From Anoxybacillus amylolyticus (GTDB lineage: Bacteria > Bacillota > Bacilli > Bacillales > Anoxybacillaceae), in the NCBI RefSeq assembly GCF_001634285.1, contig NZ_CP015438.1:1314001-1378000 (forward strand): DNA of 64,000 bases. Reading direction: 5' to 3'. Positions within the stretch are counted from its first letter, which is position 1, and each line of letters opens with the position of its first letter. A model generated the notes under the pieces. It searched no databases and was not told the DNA's origin. It saw only the letters and a program-made list of their open reading frames with translations. The position numbers were made by a program, and so were the translations under genes. Shown one piece after another: positions 46,611-54,951 of this stretch.

Positions 46611-47387
46611 TTGAAAAAAGGGAAAGTGGTCGTTCTCGAAGAACGTGTTCCAAAGCTGAAACAGCGGCGCAGGCAAAAAGTAAATCGCCGACTAACTGCG
46701 TATATCGTCTTCTTTTTTATGCTTATTTTATGCATCATTTACTTTCAATCACCGTTAAGCAATGTCCGACACATCGATGTGAAAGGAAACCAACACGTTT
46801 CTGTTCAACAAATTGTTCAAGCAAGCGGCTTAACAAATCGGACAAGCTTTTGGAGGGTAAAAACCGATCAAGTAAAGCAGGCAATCGAGTCGCTTCCAGA
46901 AATTAAAGAGGTAACAGTCAAGAAGCAGTTTCCGAACACGATTGTCCTATACATAAAAGAGCGGACACGTGTCGCTTACATTGAAGAAAAACAATTATTT
47001 TTTCCGATTTTGGACAACGGAAAAATTTTAACGAAAAACAAGCCCAAAGTAGCGCTAAGTGATGCACCGATTTTAGTCAATTGGAAAGACGGTGAAAAAA
47101 TTCAAGAAATCGCTGGACAATTGGCGCATTTGCCTTCTTATATATTAAACGCTATTTCCGAAATCCATCATACGCCGACGAAATACGACCCATACCATGT
47201 TACTGTTTATATGAATGACGGATTTGAAGTGAGTGCAACTGTGCCGAATTTTGCGGAAAAAATGCGATTGTATCCTGAAATTGTAAAGCAACTAAATCCC
47301 GACGTGAAAGGTGTTATTCATTTAGAAGTAAGCAACTATTTTAAAGCTTATAAGGGGGATGACAATGAGAAAAGTAAGGGGGAATGA
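46611..47387 (+). CDS. divIB: Cell division protein DivIB (FtsQ family)
   Basis: DivIB is a bitopic division protein that stabilises the FtsL-DivIC complex, more so at high temperature, and also helps engulfment. The roughly 258-residue protein has a very basic cytosolic tail (KLKQRRRQKVNRRL), one membrane helix (about 36-53), then a POTRA domain starting VRHIDVKGNQHVSVQQIVQA, and the FtsQ beta domain. TTG 46611 is chosen because GGTGAG lies upstream and the N-terminus then matches the family; an open frame continues to 46566. The end overlaps ylxW by 23 bases. Confidence 0.93.
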   Translation: MKKGKVVVLEERVPKLKQRRRQKVNRRLTAYIVFFFMLILCIIYFQSPLSNVRHIDVKGNQHVSVQQIVQASGLTNRTSFWRVKTDQVKQAIESLPEIKEVTVKKQFPNTIVLYIKERTRVAYIEEKQLFFPILDNGKILTKNKPKVALSDAPILVNWKDGEKIQEIAGQLAHLPSYILNAISEIHHTPTKYDPYHVTVYMNDGFEVSATVPNFAEKMRLYPEIVKQLNPDVKGVIHLEVSNYFKAYKGDDNEKSKGE

Positions 47388-48060
47388 TGTCATCCTTTCC
47401 TTTGTTTTCCTTGTACTCGGATTTATGCTTTCGTTTTCCTACCAATACACAAAGGAAATGCGGCGGGACGTGACCGACCGGCAATGGCAAAAAGAGTACG
47501 AATATCGGCAATTGCTCATTCAAGCACAAAAAGAAACGAGCAAGCTGAAAAAACGATTGTTGAAAAAGCAAGAGCAGCTTCAGCGCAGTGAAAAAGAATT
47601 AGCAGACGAAAAAACGGCGTACGCTGGGCTTGTGAAGGAAGTGGAGCAGCTGCGCATGTATACGGGAAAAGTGAAAGTGCAAGGAAAAGGAATTGAAGTG
47701 ACGCTAGCAGATGCATCATATGTTCCAAACGAGCAAAATGCAGCGAATTATATCGTCCATGAGCAGCATGTTTGGAAAGTCGTCCATGAGTTGCTCGTTT
47801 CTGGAGCCGAAGCGATAGCGATTAACGGGCAACGCATCTCACATCGCTCATACATTGTGTGTAACGGTCCAGTTATCGAAGTCGATGGTGTGCAACATGC
47901 TGCTCCATTTGTTATCGCGGCAATCGGTGATCCACATGTGCTTATGTCGGCGCTCAACATTGCCGGAGGGGTGAAAGACGAGTTAGTGAACGACCATGTC
48001 GTTGTGAAAATTGCCAGCAAAGATTCGCTTGTTTTCGATCCAATGTTTCATAGTGAGTAA
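47365..48060 (+). CDS. ylxW: YlxW, DUF881 family protein
   Basis: A 231-residue DUF881 protein with an N-terminal membrane helix (about 9-25), a coiled coil (about 35-85, KETSKLKKRLLKKQEQLQR) and a C-terminal soluble domain with GIEVTLADAS, EAIAINGQRISHRS and IAAIGDPHVLMSALNI. The role is not known; the family is always found near division genes. ATG 47365 has AAGGGGG six bases upstream, and the gene overlaps divIB. It is followed by a related gene. Confidence 0.92.
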   Translation: MRKVRGNDVILSFVFLVLGFMLSFSYQYTKEMRRDVTDRQWQKEYEYRQLLIQAQKETSKLKKRLLKKQEQLQRSEKELADEKTAYAGLVKEVEQLRMYTGKVKVQGKGIEVTLADASYVPNEQNAANYIVHEQHVWKVVHELLVSGAEAIAINGQRISHRSYIVCNGPVIEVDGVQHAAPFVIAAIGDPHVLMSALNIAGGVKDELVNDHVVVKIASKDSLVFDPMFHSE

Positions 48061-48100
48061 TAAATCGCAGGTGACATCAAAGAAAGTTTGGTGAAGCGCG

Positions 48101-48820
48101 TTGCAAAAAAGAAAAATGTTTCAGTTTACGCTTATTGCCGCCATTATCGGGTTGATGCTCGCCGTTCAGCTTCGATCGACAAAAGACCCAGTGGTGCGCG
48201 ATACACGTGATATATGGGAGTTGCGCCAAGATTTAAAGCGTGAATTGCAGTTGCAGCAACAGCTTTTACTCGAAATACGCCGCAGTGATGACCAGTTGGC
48301 GGCTTACGAACAAGCTCGTTCGACCGACCAAGAAGCAGCATTAAGAAAAACGTTGGCTGAACTAAAAGAAGAAGCAGGACAGACAACTGTTCAAGGTACG
48401 GGACTTATTTTGACGATTGAACCATTTTATCCAGAAAGTTATGTAGGACCGGTTGTACGTACTGTATCCCCGGAATTATTAAATCGGCTTATCAACGAAC
48501 TAAATGAGTACGGAGCAAAAGAAATTGCCGTTGCGAATACACGGTTGACGAATACAACGGCCATTCGTGATGTGAACGGTTTGACGAAAGTGGGAAATGT
48601 GAAAATTTCTTCGTTTCCACTCGAAGTAAAAATCATTGCTGATGACGTTTCAACGTTACATCATCATTTAAAAGTGTCACCGCTTTTTGATGATTTTGTG
48701 ATCGAAAATTTACAACTTACCGTTTCAGAACCGATATCGACCGTTGTCATTCCACAATCCGAGGAAAAATGGCATGTTCGCTATCTCCAAACAGTAAATG
48801 CCGAAAAGGGGGGAGAATAG
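48101..48820 (+). CDS. ylxX: YlxX, second DUF881 family protein
   Basis: A 239-residue paralogue of the preceding gene with the same plan: membrane helix (about 7-21), coiled coil (about 40-90) and DUF881 domain (GTGLILTIEPFYPE, GAKEIAVANTRLTNTTAIRD). Tandem pairs of DUF881 genes before sbp are usual in Bacillus. TTG start with GGTGAAGCGCG upstream. The gap to ylxW is 40 bases and to sbp two bases, so all three are one operon. Confidence 0.92.
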   Translation: MQKRKMFQFTLIAAIIGLMLAVQLRSTKDPVVRDTRDIWELRQDLKRELQLQQQLLLEIRRSDDQLAAYEQARSTDQEAALRKTLAELKEEAGQTTVQGTGLILTIEPFYPESYVGPVVRTVSPELLNRLINELNEYGAKEIAVANTRLTNTTAIRDVNGLTKVGNVKISSFPLEVKIIADDVSTLHHHLKVSPLFDDFVIENLQLTVSEPISTVVIPQSEEKWHVRYLQTVNAEKGGE

Positions 48821-48822
48821 AG

Positions 48823-49176
48823 ATGTGGCTCCCATTTATCGGTCTTATCGCTGGCATTGTGCTAGGATGGTTAACAAATTGGCGCATTCCTGACGAATAT
48901 TCAAGCTATTTGTCAATCGCGGTGCTAGCAGCGCTAGATACGTTAATCGGCGGCATTCGTGCGCATTTGCAAAATGTGTACGACGAAAGCGTTTTTTTGA
49001 CCGGTTTCTTTTTTAATATTATTTTAGCTGCAAGTTTAGCTTTTCTCGGTGTGCATCTTGGTGTAGACTTGTATTTAGCAGCCGTATTTGCTTTCGGTGT
49101 ACGGCTCTTTCAAAATATAGCCGTCATCCGACGAATTTTACTGATCAATTGGCTCAAGAGGCGGCAAAAAAGTTAA
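48823..49176 (+). CDS. sbp: Small basic protein Sbp (DUF1290)
   Basis: A 117-residue membrane protein with three to four hydrophobic helices and the family signature GWLTNWRIPDEYSSYLSIAV followed by LAALDTLIGGIRAHL, ending in basic residues (RILLINWLKRRQKS). DUF1290 proteins precede ftsA in many Gram-positives; function is unknown. ATG 48823 follows GGGGGGAGAATAGAG. Confidence 0.93.
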   Translation: MWLPFIGLIAGIVLGWLTNWRIPDEYSSYLSIAVLAALDTLIGGIRAHLQNVYDESVFLTGFFFNIILAASLAFLGVHLGVDLYLAAVFAFGVRLFQNIAVIRRILLINWLKRRQKS

Positions 49177-49184
49177 GTGAAATA

Positions 49185-49212
49185 AAAGGGAATGCTTGTC
49201 AGCATGTTGAAT
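49185..49212 (+). promoter_or_regulatory. Candidate sigma-H promoter of ftsAZ
   Basis: AAAGGGAAT, 12 bases, then GTTGAAT fits the sigma-H pattern RNAGGAWWW-N11/12-RNNGAAT with one mismatch. It lies 71 bases before ftsA. In B. subtilis ftsAZ has a sigma-H promoter that supports asymmetric division. Confidence 0.6.
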
Positions 49213-49282
49213 ATATGAAACAAACCTTGTTCGTCGCTGTTCGACCGAGTCGATGAAGTTTGTTATAAGGGGGTGCCAAAGA

Positions 49283-50560
49283 ATGAACAGCAATGAAATC
49301 GTTGTTAGTCTTGACATCGGTACATCCAGTGTTAAGGTTATTATCGGAGAAATGTTGAATGAATCACTAAATATTATTGGCATCGGTAATGTGAAATCCG
49401 CAGGGCTCAAAAAAGGAGCTATTGTTGACATAGATGAAACGGTGCAATCCATTAAACGTGCAATCGACCAAGCAGAGCGAATGATTGGGCTTACGATTCA
49501 GCGCGTCGTTGTTGGAGTGAATGGTAATCATATTCAACTCCATGATTGCCACGGCATTGTCGCCGTTTCTAGTGAAAACCGTGAAATTACCGATGAAGAT
49601 GTTGCGCGCGTGATGGATTCAGCTCAAGTCGTGTCCATTCCACCAGATCGGGAAATTATCGGGGTCATTCCGAGACAATTTATTGTGGACGGACTGGATG
49701 GCATTAACGACCCGCGTGGCATGCTTGGTGTGCGGTTGGAAATGGAAGGAACGATGATTACAGGTGCAAAAACAGTTTTACATAATTTACTTCGCTGCGT
49801 AGAACGAGCGGGATTAGAGATTAGCGACATTTGTCTGCAGCCGCTTGCCGCAGGCTCCCTTGCTTTATCGAAAGATGAAAAAAATTTAGGGGTTGCTCTA
49901 GTCGATATTGGTGGTGGTTCGACGACCGTTGCCGTATTCGAGCAAGGATTTTTGCAAGCGACATCTGTACTCCCAGTTGGTGGTGACCACATTACAAAAG
50001 ATATTTCGATTGGGTTACGGACATCGACGGAAGATGCAGAAAAAATCAAGCTAAAACACGGACATGCTTTTTACGATTTTGCCTCTGAAGAAGAAGTGTT
50101 CAGCGTTCCAGTCATCGGTACAGACCAGCATCAACAGTTTACGCAATTAGAACTTGCTGATATTATTGAAGCAAGGCTAGAAGAAATTTTTCAGTTTGTT
50201 TATCAAGAAATTCGTAAACTCGGATTTCGGGACTTGCCAGGCGGATATGTGCTGACAGGTGGCGTTGTGAACATGCCAGGAATTTTAGAATTAGCTCAAG
50301 TCGTGTTAGGAAGCAGTGTCCGCGTCGCAATCCCTGATTATATAGGTGTCCGCGACCCACAATATACGACAGGAGTCGGTTTAATTAAGTTTGCCTATCG
50401 GCAGGCAAAGCTACAAGGGCGTCGCACTCCCGTAGCAGCAACGGTCGAAACGCCGGAAAAGCGACCGGTAAAACAACAGCCGGCAAAAGCAAAACCAAAA
50501 GAAAAAGAAGATAATTTAGGACAAAAAGTAAAAAAATTTTTCGGCTATTTCTTTGAATAG
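49283..50560 (+). CDS. ftsA: Cell division protein FtsA
   Basis: FtsA is the actin-like ATPase that tethers FtsZ to the membrane. The 425-residue protein has the actin phosphate-1 motif [17 protein letters not shown], phosphate-2 motif [17 protein letters not shown], the adenosine motif [15 protein letters not shown] and the amphipathic membrane-binding helix at the very end ([12 protein letters not shown]). A flexible linker rich in Lys, Pro and Gln lies before it. ATG 49283 has AAGGGGGTG upstream. ftsZ starts 26 bases after its end. Confidence 0.97.
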   Translation: MNSNEIVVSLDIGTSSVKVIIGEMLNESLNIIGIGNVKSAGLKKGAIVDIDETVQSIKRAIDQAERMIGLTIQRVVVGVNGNHIQLHDCHGIVAVSSENREITDEDVARVMDSAQVVSIPPDREIIGVIPRQFIVDGLDGINDPRGMLGVRLEMEGTMITGAKTVLHNLLRCVERAGLEISDICLQPLAAGSLALSKDEKNLGVALVDIGGGSTTVAVFEQGFLQATSVLPVGGDHITKDISIGLRTSTEDAEKIKLKHGHAFYDFASEEEVFSVPVIGTDQHQQFTQLELADIIEARLEEIFQFVYQEIRKLGFRDLPGGYVLTGGVVNMPGILELAQVVLGSSVRVAIPDYIGVRDPQYTTGVGLIKFAYRQAKLQGRRTPVAATVETPEKRPVKQQPAKAKPKEKEDNLGQKVKKFFGYFFE

Positions 50561-50586
50561 AGATCGAATTATTGGGAGGATTTGTC

Positions 50587-51714
50587 ATGTTGGAGTTTGA
50601 CACTACAGTTGATCAGTTAGCAACGATTAAAGTCATCGGTGTTGGCGGCGGCGGAAATAACGCTGTAAATCGAATGATAGAACATGGCGTACAAGGTGTA
50701 GAGTTTATCGCGGTCAACACCGATGCGCAAGCCTTGAATTTGTCCAAAGCTCCAATTAAATTACAAATTGGCGCGAAACTGACGCGCGGATTAGGAGCAG
50801 GGGCAAACCCAGAAGTGGGAAAAAAAGCTGCAGAAGAAAGCAAAGAGCAAATTGAGGAAGCGTTAAAGGGAGCAGACATGGTTTTTGTCACGGCCGGGAT
50901 GGGCGGTGGAACAGGAACAGGGGCAGCACCAGTCATTGCTCAAATCGCACGTGAATTAGGGGCACTAACGGTCGGCGTTGTGACACGTCCGTTCACGTTT
51001 GAAGGTCGGAAACGGGCGATGCAAGCAGCAAATGGAATTGCAGCGATGAAAGAAGCAGTCGATACGTTAATCGTTATTCCGAACGATCGCCTGTTAGAAA
51101 TTGTCGATAAAAATACCCCAATGCTTGAAGCGTTCCGTGAAGCGGACAACGTGCTTCGCCAAGGGGTACAAGGCATTTCTGACTTAATTGCTGTTCCGGG
51201 CTTAATTAACTTAGACTTTGCTGACGTAAAAACGATTATGTCGAATAAAGGCTCAGCGTTGATGGGAATCGGAATTGCTAGCGGAGAAAACCGCGCGGCT
51301 GAAGCTGCGAAAAAAGCGATCTCGAGCCCATTATTAGAGACGTCCATTGATGGCGCTCAAGGCGTGTTAATGAACATTACAGGTGGAATGAATTTAAGCT
51401 TATACGAAGTGCAAGAAGCAGCCGATATCGTTGCTTCGGCTTCTGACCAGGACGTGAATATGATTTTTGGCTCAGTGATTAACGAGAATTTAAAAGATGA
51501 AATTATTGTTACCGTTATTGCTACTGGATTTAACGAAAACGAAGGTCAATCAACCAGACCGCTTCGCACCGGAGTGGCAACGCCAAAACCAACAGTTGGC
51601 GTTAAGCGGGAAAAACGCGAGGAGCAAGCTCAAGATTATACAGTTCGTTCCACACAAGTGGAAGATCCGCTAGACATTCCAGCATTTCTCCGAAACCGCA
51701 ACCGCCGCCGGTAA
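50587..51714 (+). CDS. ftsZ: Cell division protein FtsZ
   Basis: FtsZ is the tubulin-like GTPase that forms the division ring. The 375-residue protein has the GTP-binding signature [14 protein letters not shown] (about 105-118), the T7 catalytic loop [11 protein letters not shown] with its two Asp, an unstructured linker (about 320-355), and the C-terminal conserved peptide DIPAFLRNR, which binds FtsA and SepF, with a basic tail RNRRR. ATG 50587 follows GGGAGGATTTGTC. A structured repeat and a terminator follow. Confidence 0.98.
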   Translation: MLEFDTTVDQLATIKVIGVGGGGNNAVNRMIEHGVQGVEFIAVNTDAQALNLSKAPIKLQIGAKLTRGLGAGANPEVGKKAAEESKEQIEEALKGADMVFVTAGMGGGTGTGAAPVIAQIARELGALTVGVVTRPFTFEGRKRAMQAANGIAAMKEAVDTLIVIPNDRLLEIVDKNTPMLEAFREADNVLRQGVQGISDLIAVPGLINLDFADVKTIMSNKGSALMGIGIASGENRAAEAAKKAISSPLLETSIDGAQGVLMNITGGMNLSLYEVQEAADIVASASDQDVNMIFGSVINENLKDEIIVTVIATGFNENEGQSTRPLRTGVATPKPTVGVKREKREEQAQDYTVRSTQVEDPLDIPAFLRNRNRRR

Positions 51715-51716
51715 TC

Positions 51717-51832
51717 CGGAAAAGCGAAGAACGGTCCTTGGCGTGAGCCAAGGAAACATCCGACGGAAGCGTCCCGAGGGGCTAGGAGCCGCAGCTAGAC
51801 AATACCGAAAAGCGGAGGCGACTGACTCCTTC
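51717..51832. repeat. Structured intergenic repeat element and truncated second copy
   Basis: A first copy runs from about 51717 to 51802, starting GGAAAAGCGAAG and ending GGGGCTAGGAGCCGCAGCTA. It holds an 8-bp perfect hairpin, TCCTTGGC-GTGA-GCCAAGGA, with a GNRA-type loop at 51735-51754. A second start, GAAAAGCGGAGGCGACTG, follows at 51807 and stops at the terminator. Ends resemble the element at 23078. Confidence 0.55.
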
Positions 51833-51876
51833 AAAAAAAGAGGTATGAATCGTTATGATTCATGCCTCTTTTTTCG
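51833..51876 (+). terminator. Terminator of ftsAZ
   Basis: AAAGAGGTATGAATC and GATTCATGCCTCTTT form a long stem with one mismatch and a five-base loop, followed by a T run. Confidence 0.92.
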
Positions 51877-51916
51877 TTTTTTTTAGACAAAAAATTTGCT
51901 TTTTCTCCATCATGAA

Positions 51917-51950
51917 TTGACAGACTTTCCAGTAAGATGTACTATATACT
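51917..51950 (+). promoter_or_regulatory. spoIIG promoter (sigma-A, Spo0A-dependent type)
   Basis: TTGACA and TATACT are separated by 22 bases, the same unusual spacing as the Spo0A-activated spoIIG promoter of B. subtilis. Upstream, TTTTAGACAAAA at about 51882 could be a degenerate Spo0A box. The start of spoIIGA lies 48 bases downstream. Confidence 0.75.
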
Positions 51951-51997
51951 ATTTTCAGAAATTGCTTGGCTTTGCTTGACCGAGGGAGGCTATTAGT

Positions 51998-52921
51998 TTG
52001 ACGATTTATTTAGATGTCATTTGGTTGTTGAACGTATGTTTCGATGGGCTATTGCTTTGGTTGACCGCCATTATTTTAAAGCGGGAAGTAAAGTGGTGGA
52101 GATTGACATCCGGTGCTTTCATCGGTTCGCTTATCGTATTATTATTGTTTACGCCAGTTTCGCCATACGTCCAACAGCCATTGATGAAACTGCTTTTTTC
52201 TATTCTCATCGTACTGGCTTCGTTCGGATTTAAACGATTTCGGTATTTTTTCGAGAACTTATTCACTTTTTACCTCGCTACTTTTATGGTTGGAGGAGGA
52301 CTGATTGCGGTTCATTATTTACTACAAACAGACATCGTCATAAGAGGCATGCTTACGACGTATTCGCTCGGAACAGGCGACCCTGTCAGTTGGTTGTTTG
52401 TACTCATTGGTTTTCCTGTGCTATGGGTATTTTCGCAAAAGAGGATGAATGCCGTTCGAGAAAAAAAACTTCGTTTCGAGCATATCGTGAATGTCGTATT
52501 AACATTCCAAGAAGTGTCCCTTTCCTTAAAAGGGCTAATTGACAGCGGCAATCAGCTATACGATCCGTTGACAAAAACGCCTGTAATGATTATTAACGCA
52601 AGCGCGATGAAAGGTGTACTACCGTCTGAATTGCTAGCGTGCATGAACGAACTAAATGATTTTACGTGGCTTGACGACGAGCGATGGAAAGAATGGGCAA
52701 CTCGGCTGCGCCTCATTCCTTATCGGGGAATCGGGCAAACACAGCAATTTCTATGGGCGATTCAACCTGACCGATTGACGATTTATTACGAATCGCAGTG
52801 GATAGAGGTCACGAAAGGACTTATTGGATTGAACGCAGCGGACTTATCTACCGACGGAGAATACCAATGCATTGTGCATCCAAAAATGATTCAAACCGGA
52901 AAGCGCCTTACTGCCTCATAA
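51998..52921 (+). CDS. spoIIGA: SpoIIGA, pro-sigma-E processing protease
   Basis: SpoIIGA is a membrane aspartic protease that cleaves pro-sigma-E in the mother cell when signalled by SpoIIR. The 307-residue protein has five N-terminal membrane helices (about 1-150) and a C-terminal aspartic protease domain with the motif LIDSGNQLYDP, catalytic Asp182. TTG start with GGGAGGC upstream. sigE follows 51 bases later, as in B. subtilis. Confidence 0.95.
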   Translation: MTIYLDVIWLLNVCFDGLLLWLTAIILKREVKWWRLTSGAFIGSLIVLLLFTPVSPYVQQPLMKLLFSILIVLASFGFKRFRYFFENLFTFYLATFMVGGGLIAVHYLLQTDIVIRGMLTTYSLGTGDPVSWLFVLIGFPVLWVFSQKRMNAVREKKLRFEHIVNVVLTFQEVSLSLKGLIDSGNQLYDPLTKTPVMIINASAMKGVLPSELLACMNELNDFTWLDDERWKEWATRLRLIPYRGIGQTQQFLWAIQPDRLTIYYESQWIEVTKGLIGLNAADLSTDGEYQCIVHPKMIQTGKRLTAS

Positions 52922-52972
52922 GTTTTTTACTATATCATACGCATTTTCGGATAATTTAGAAGGGGGATTTTT

Positions 52973-53692
52973 ATGGGAAAATGGAAACTTCGCCTCATTT
53001 ATTTATGGTATAAACTATTAAGAAAGCTCGGCATAAAAACAGATGAAATTTATTACATCGGCGGGAGCGAAGCGTTACCGCCGCCGCTGACAAAAGAAGA
53101 AGAAGAATTATTGCTTCAGAAACTTCCATCGGGCGACGAAACCGCCCGGGCAATGCTCATTGAGCGAAATTTGCGCCTTGTCGTCTACATTGCCCGAAAA
53201 TTCGAAAATACAGGCATTAACATCGAAGATTTAATTAGCATCGGTACGATTGGACTTATTAAAGCCGTAAACACCTTTAATCCAGAGAAGAAAATTAAAT
53301 TAGCGACTTACGCCTCCCGCTGCATTGAAAATGAAATATTAATGTATTTACGTCGCAACAATAAAGTGCGTTCAGAAGTGTCATTTGACGAGCCGCTCAA
53401 TATCGATTGGGACGGAAACGAACTGCTTTTGTCCGATGTGCTCGGCACGGAAGATGACGTGATTACAAAAGATTTAGAAGCAGATGTGGATCGCCATCTT
53501 TTACTAAACGCGCTTCGTCAATTAAGCGATCGTGAAAAACAAATTATGGAACTTCGTTTCGGCCTTTCCGGCGGAGAAGAAAAAACGCAAAAAGACGTTG
53601 CAGACTTGCTTGGCATCTCGCAGTCGTATATATCGCGGCTAGAGAAGCGAATCATTAAACGGCTGCGCAAAGAGTTTAATAAAATGATGTAG
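52973..53692 (+). CDS. sigE: RNA polymerase sigma-E factor, precursor form
   Basis: Sigma-E is the first mother-cell sigma factor. The 239-residue protein keeps the pro-sequence of about 27-29 residues (amphipathic, [18 protein letters not shown]) that SpoIIGA removes before [12 protein letters not shown]. Region 2 is seen in [20 protein letters not shown] and [19 protein letters not shown], and the region 4 helix-turn-helix in [30 protein letters not shown] precedes the ATG. A sigma-F/G-type promoter starts at its stop codon. Confidence 0.98.
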   Translation: MGKWKLRLIYLWYKLLRKLGIKTDEIYYIGGSEALPPPLTKEEEELLLQKLPSGDETARAMLIERNLRLVVYIARKFENTGINIEDLISIGTIGLIKAVNTFNPEKKIKLATYASRCIENEILMYLRRNNKVRSEVSFDEPLNIDWDGNELLLSDVLGTEDDVITKDLEADVDRHLLLNALRQLSDREKQIMELRFGLSGGEEKTQKDVADLLGISQSYISRLEKRIIKRLRKEFNKMM

Positions 53693-53693
53693 T

Positions 53694-53722
53694 GCATATT
53701 TTTCCTTCCTGAGGAGATACTG
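53694..53722 (+). promoter_or_regulatory. Sigma-F/sigma-G type promoter of sigG
   Basis: GCATA and GGAGATACTG are separated by 14 bases; the -10 fits GGNNANANTR fully. It overlaps the end of sigE and lies 35 bases before the sigG start. Confidence 0.75.
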
Positions 53723-53742
53723 AACGTTGACAGCATCTCCTG
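53711..53742 (+). promoter_or_regulatory. Hairpin in the sigG leader
   Basis: AGGAGAT and ATCTCCT are inverted repeats 15 bases apart, ending 16 bases before the TTG start and next to the GGGAGGG ribosome site. It forms fully only on RNA started upstream of the sigG promoter, so it could limit translation of sigG from read-through spoIIG transcripts. Confidence 0.55.
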
Positions 53743-53757
53743 ATGGGAGGGAAAGAC

Positions 53758-54537
53758 TTGACAAGAAACAAAGTAGAAATTTGCGGTGTAGACACATCAA
53801 AGCTTCCGGTATTGAAAAACGAAGAAATGCGTGAGCTGTTTAAACGAATGCATGAAGGGGATTTAGAGGCAAGGGAAAAGCTTGTTAACGGAAATTTACG
53901 CCTCGTGTTAAGCGTCATTCAGCGTTTCAATAACCGCGGGGAATTTGTCGATGACTTGTTTCAAGTCGGTTGTATCGGACTGATGAAATCGATTGATAAT
54001 TTTGATTTAAGCCAAAACGTTAGATTTTCTACGTATGCCGTACCGATGATTATCGGTGAAATTCGGCGGTATTTACGCGACAACAACCCGATTCGCGTGT
54101 CACGTTCGTTGCGTGATATCGCCTACAAAGCGCTACAAGTACGGGAAAAGTTGATGGGGGAAACGGCAAAAGAGCCAACAGCAGAAGAAATCGCCAATGT
54201 CCTTGGCGTGCCGCACGAAGAGGTCGTCTTTGCACTTGATGCGATTCAAGACCCGGTTTCGTTATTTGAACCGATTTATAACGATGGCGGTGATCCGATT
54301 TATGTGATGGATCAGCTAAGCGATGAAAAAAATCGTGATAGCCAATGGATTGAAGAAATTGCACTAAAAGAAGGGCTGCGTCGGTTGAACGAACGGGAAA
54401 AAATGATTATTCGCAAACGATTTTTCCAAGGAAAAACGCAAATGGAAGTTGCCGAAGAAATCGGTATTTCGCAAGCGCAAGTGTCGCGTCTAGAAAAAGC
54501 GGCCATCCGCCAAATGAATAAAAATATTCAAGTGTAA
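53758..54537 (+). CDS. sigG: RNA polymerase sigma-G factor (late forespore)
   Basis: Sigma-G drives late forespore genes. The 259-residue protein has the family N-terminus RNKVEICGVDTSKLPVLKNE, region 2 (LRLVLSVIQRFNNRGEFVDD, FSTYAVPMIIGEIRRYLRD), region 3 (EPTAEEIANVLGVPHEEVVF) and region 4 (KTQMEVAEEIGISQAQVSRL). I chose TTG 53758, which has GGGAGGG six bases upstream and gives the conserved start; the frame is open to 53743. A terminator follows. Confidence 0.97.
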   Translation: MTRNKVEICGVDTSKLPVLKNEEMRELFKRMHEGDLEAREKLVNGNLRLVLSVIQRFNNRGEFVDDLFQVGCIGLMKSIDNFDLSQNVRFSTYAVPMIIGEIRRYLRDNNPIRVSRSLRDIAYKALQVREKLMGETAKEPTAEEIANVLGVPHEEVVFALDAIQDPVSLFEPIYNDGGDPIYVMDQLSDEKNRDSQWIEEIALKEGLRRLNEREKMIIRKRFFQGKTQMEVAEEIGISQAQVSRLEKAAIRQMNKNIQV

Positions 54538-54538
54538 C

Positions 54539-54570
54539 GAGCTGTTCCGTCGCGGACAGCTCTTTTTTTC
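54539..54570 (+). terminator. Terminator of sigG
   Basis: GAGCTGTTCCG and CGGACAGCTC form a stem with one mismatch, followed by seven T. Confidence 0.92.
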
Positions 54571-54630
54571 GGAAAGGTCATAGCGAATAAATCATATAGT
54601 GAAATAAACGAGGAAAGCGGGAGGATAACA

Positions 54631-54873
54631 ATGGTGAAAATTTCTGAATTTCAAACGAAAGATGTTGTGAATGTTGCGAACGGAAAAAAATTAGGGAATA
54701 TCGGGGATATTGATATCAATTTACAAACGGGACAAATTGAGTCACTCATTATTTTAGGGGCAGGAAAAGTGCTCGGGTTGTTTGGAAGAGAAGAAGAAAC
54801 GATTATTCCATGGCGCAACATTGTAAAAATTGGTGCAGACGTTATTTTAGTCCGTTTAAACGAGGAAGAATAA
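54631..54873 (+). CDS. ylmC: PRC-barrel protein, YlmC/YmxH family
   Basis: An 80-residue protein consisting of one PRC-barrel domain (KISEFQTKDVVNVANGKKLG, GDIDINLQTGQIESLI, EETIIPWRNIVKIGADVIL). Members YlmC and YmxH are sporulation-associated in Bacillus, and this one is in the ylmC position. Function is unknown. The start has GGGAGGATAAC upstream. CATATAGT at 54593 may be a sporulation promoter element. Confidence 0.9.
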   Translation: MVKISEFQTKDVVNVANGKKLGNIGDIDINLQTGQIESLIILGAGKVLGLFGREEETIIPWRNIVKIGADVILVRLNEEE

Positions 54874-54951
54874 ATAATGGTTATCATCTATCAGCAAACT
54901 GTGATAAAATAGGAAAAAAAGTGATAAAAATCTACAAAGAGGATGACGAAC

